From contig PKYM01000050.1 in the NCBI GenBank assembly GCA_003132645.1, positions 26,615 to 33,171 of the forward strand: 6,557 nt of DNA, given 5' to 3'. Each line of letters begins with the position of its first letter. Within the stretch, counting starts at the first letter, position 1. The notes below the pieces were generated by a model. The model was given only the letters and a program-made list of their open reading frames with translations. It was not told where the DNA came from and ran no database searches. Positions 6,411 to 6,557 of this stretch are shown here, in pieces. The position numbers and the translations under genes are program-made. The DNA comes from Actinomycetota bacterium. Its GTDB lineage: Bacteria; Actinomycetota; Thermoleophilia; UBA2241.

Positions 6411-6416
6411 TCCTCC
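6411..6416 (-). promoter_or_regulatory. Ribosome binding site of the first gene
   Basis: On the minus strand GGAGGA lies 5 nt before the ATG at 6405. It fixes the start of the N-terminal transketolase subunit. A second, equally good AGGAGG (6454-6459) sits further upstream in the leader with no start codon at a usable distance. Confidence 0.75.
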
Positions 6417-6420
6417 ATCA

Positions 6421-6450
6421 CCGCACCCGACGACATCCGATCTCGTGCGG
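6421..6450 (-). promoter_or_regulatory. Possible leader hairpin ahead of the first gene
   Basis: The minus-strand leader contains CCGCAC (6450-6445) and its perfect complement GTGCGG (6426-6421), with 18 nt between. A GA/TC pair could extend the stem past a two-base bulge. The hairpin ends 4 nt before the ribosome binding site and would lie in the untranslated leader. It may insulate or tune initiation. No known riboswitch class was recognised. Confidence 0.35.
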
Positions 6451-6461
6451 GATCCTCCTGG

Positions 6462-6492
6462 CGGAACTCTGCTCCGAAGAATGGAACTCTGC
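6462..6492. promoter_or_regulatory. Paired direct repeats, candidate regulator operator
   Basis: The 10-mer GGAACTCTGC occurs twice on the plus strand (6463-6472 and 6483-6492), starting exactly 20 bp apart, so both copies face the same side of the helix. A weaker relative ending in TCTGC occupies 6501-6510. The right-hand copy overlaps the expected transcription start and the other is about 17 to 26 bases inside the transcript. The left copy is also part of a partial palindrome, CGGA-N7-TCCG (6462-6476). Repeat-type sites of this kind are known for the IclR-family regulator PcaU, so the operon's IclR protein is the likely ligand. Binding here would most simply repress. Confidence 0.5.
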
Positions 6493-6494
6493 GC

Positions 6495-6522
6495 ATCATA
6501 GCCGTTCTGCGCCGTCATGCAA
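6495..6522 (-). promoter_or_regulatory. Predicted sigma70-type promoter of the operon
   Basis: On the minus strand the -10 box is TATGAT (6500-6495), five of six matches to TATAAT. A weak -35 box, TTGCAT (6522-6517), sits 16 nt upstream. Transcription would begin near 6488, leaving a leader of about 80 nt before the first ATG. This is the only A/T-rich box of this quality noticed upstream of the operon, and the direct repeats sit on top of the predicted start. The remaining 6523-6557 is GC-rich and holds nothing recognisable. Confidence 0.5.
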
Positions 6523-6557
6523 GCGTGGGTCGTCGGGGGCCGCTCCGGGCGGGGTGA

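Noticed and set aside
6338..6436. Small 32-codon minus-strand frame overlapping the start of the first gene
   Set aside because: The nearest ribosome motif is 17 nt from its ATG and the peptide is Arg/Pro-rich with no membrane or attenuator-like codon run. It is kept only as a possibility within the leader finding.
5458..6501. Plus-strand open frame opposite both transketolase subunits and reaching into the promoter region
   Set aside because: Both transketolase halves carry complete cofactor and catalytic motifs on the other strand; the plus-strand product has no recognisable motif.

Overview
The window is a high-GC (about two thirds by eye) bacterial segment. It is almost fully packed with seven genes, all on the minus strand, so transcription runs from the right edge (about 6500) to the left edge (about 20). 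The GC-rich codon use, GTG starts, dense packing and split transketolase fit a free-living high-GC bacterium such as an actinomycete relative or a Chloroflexota member. The phylum cannot be fixed from this sequence and is a weak inference.

In transcription order the layout is as follows. A plausible sigma70-type promoter (6495-6522) overlaps two 10-bp direct repeats set 20 bp apart, which look like a regulator site. An approximately 80-nt leader follows. Next come the N-terminal (5560-6405) and C-terminal (4605-5567) halves of a split transketolase, which overlap by 8 nt. Then come a creatininase-superfamily hydrolase resembling IolN (3500-4594), an IclR-family regulator (2574-3461), a TIM-barrel epimerase resembling IolO that overlaps the regulator gene by 4 nt (1720-2577), a zinc-dependent medium-chain dehydrogenase (621-1706) and a small single-domain cupin (158-538). 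The end of the unit holds a cluster of short inverted repeats (95-149) and a 14-bp GC-rich hairpin terminator (21-60). The window therefore appears to hold one complete operon from promoter to terminator.

Functionally, the hydrolase and the epimerase match what I recall of the Thermotoga maritima inositol pathway. There, inositol is oxidised to an inosose and then to a diketo-inositol. IolN hydrolyses the ring to 5-dehydro-L-gluconate, and IolO epimerises that to D-tagaturonate. The zinc dehydrogenase is the natural candidate for the second oxidation (the IolM role), although it does not look like a close copy of the Thermotoga enzyme. The IclR protein is the obvious local regulator. No inositol dehydrogenase (IolG), transporter, uronate reductase, aldonate dehydratase or KDG kinase gene lies in the window.

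The most interesting point is the pairing of this carbocycle-opening module with a dedicated two-subunit transketolase at the head of the same operon. This suggests a variant of the route in which a ketose or keto-acid intermediate is processed by two-carbon transfer. That step is a hypothesis. No RNA genes, insertion sequences, CRISPR arrays or other mobile elements were seen.
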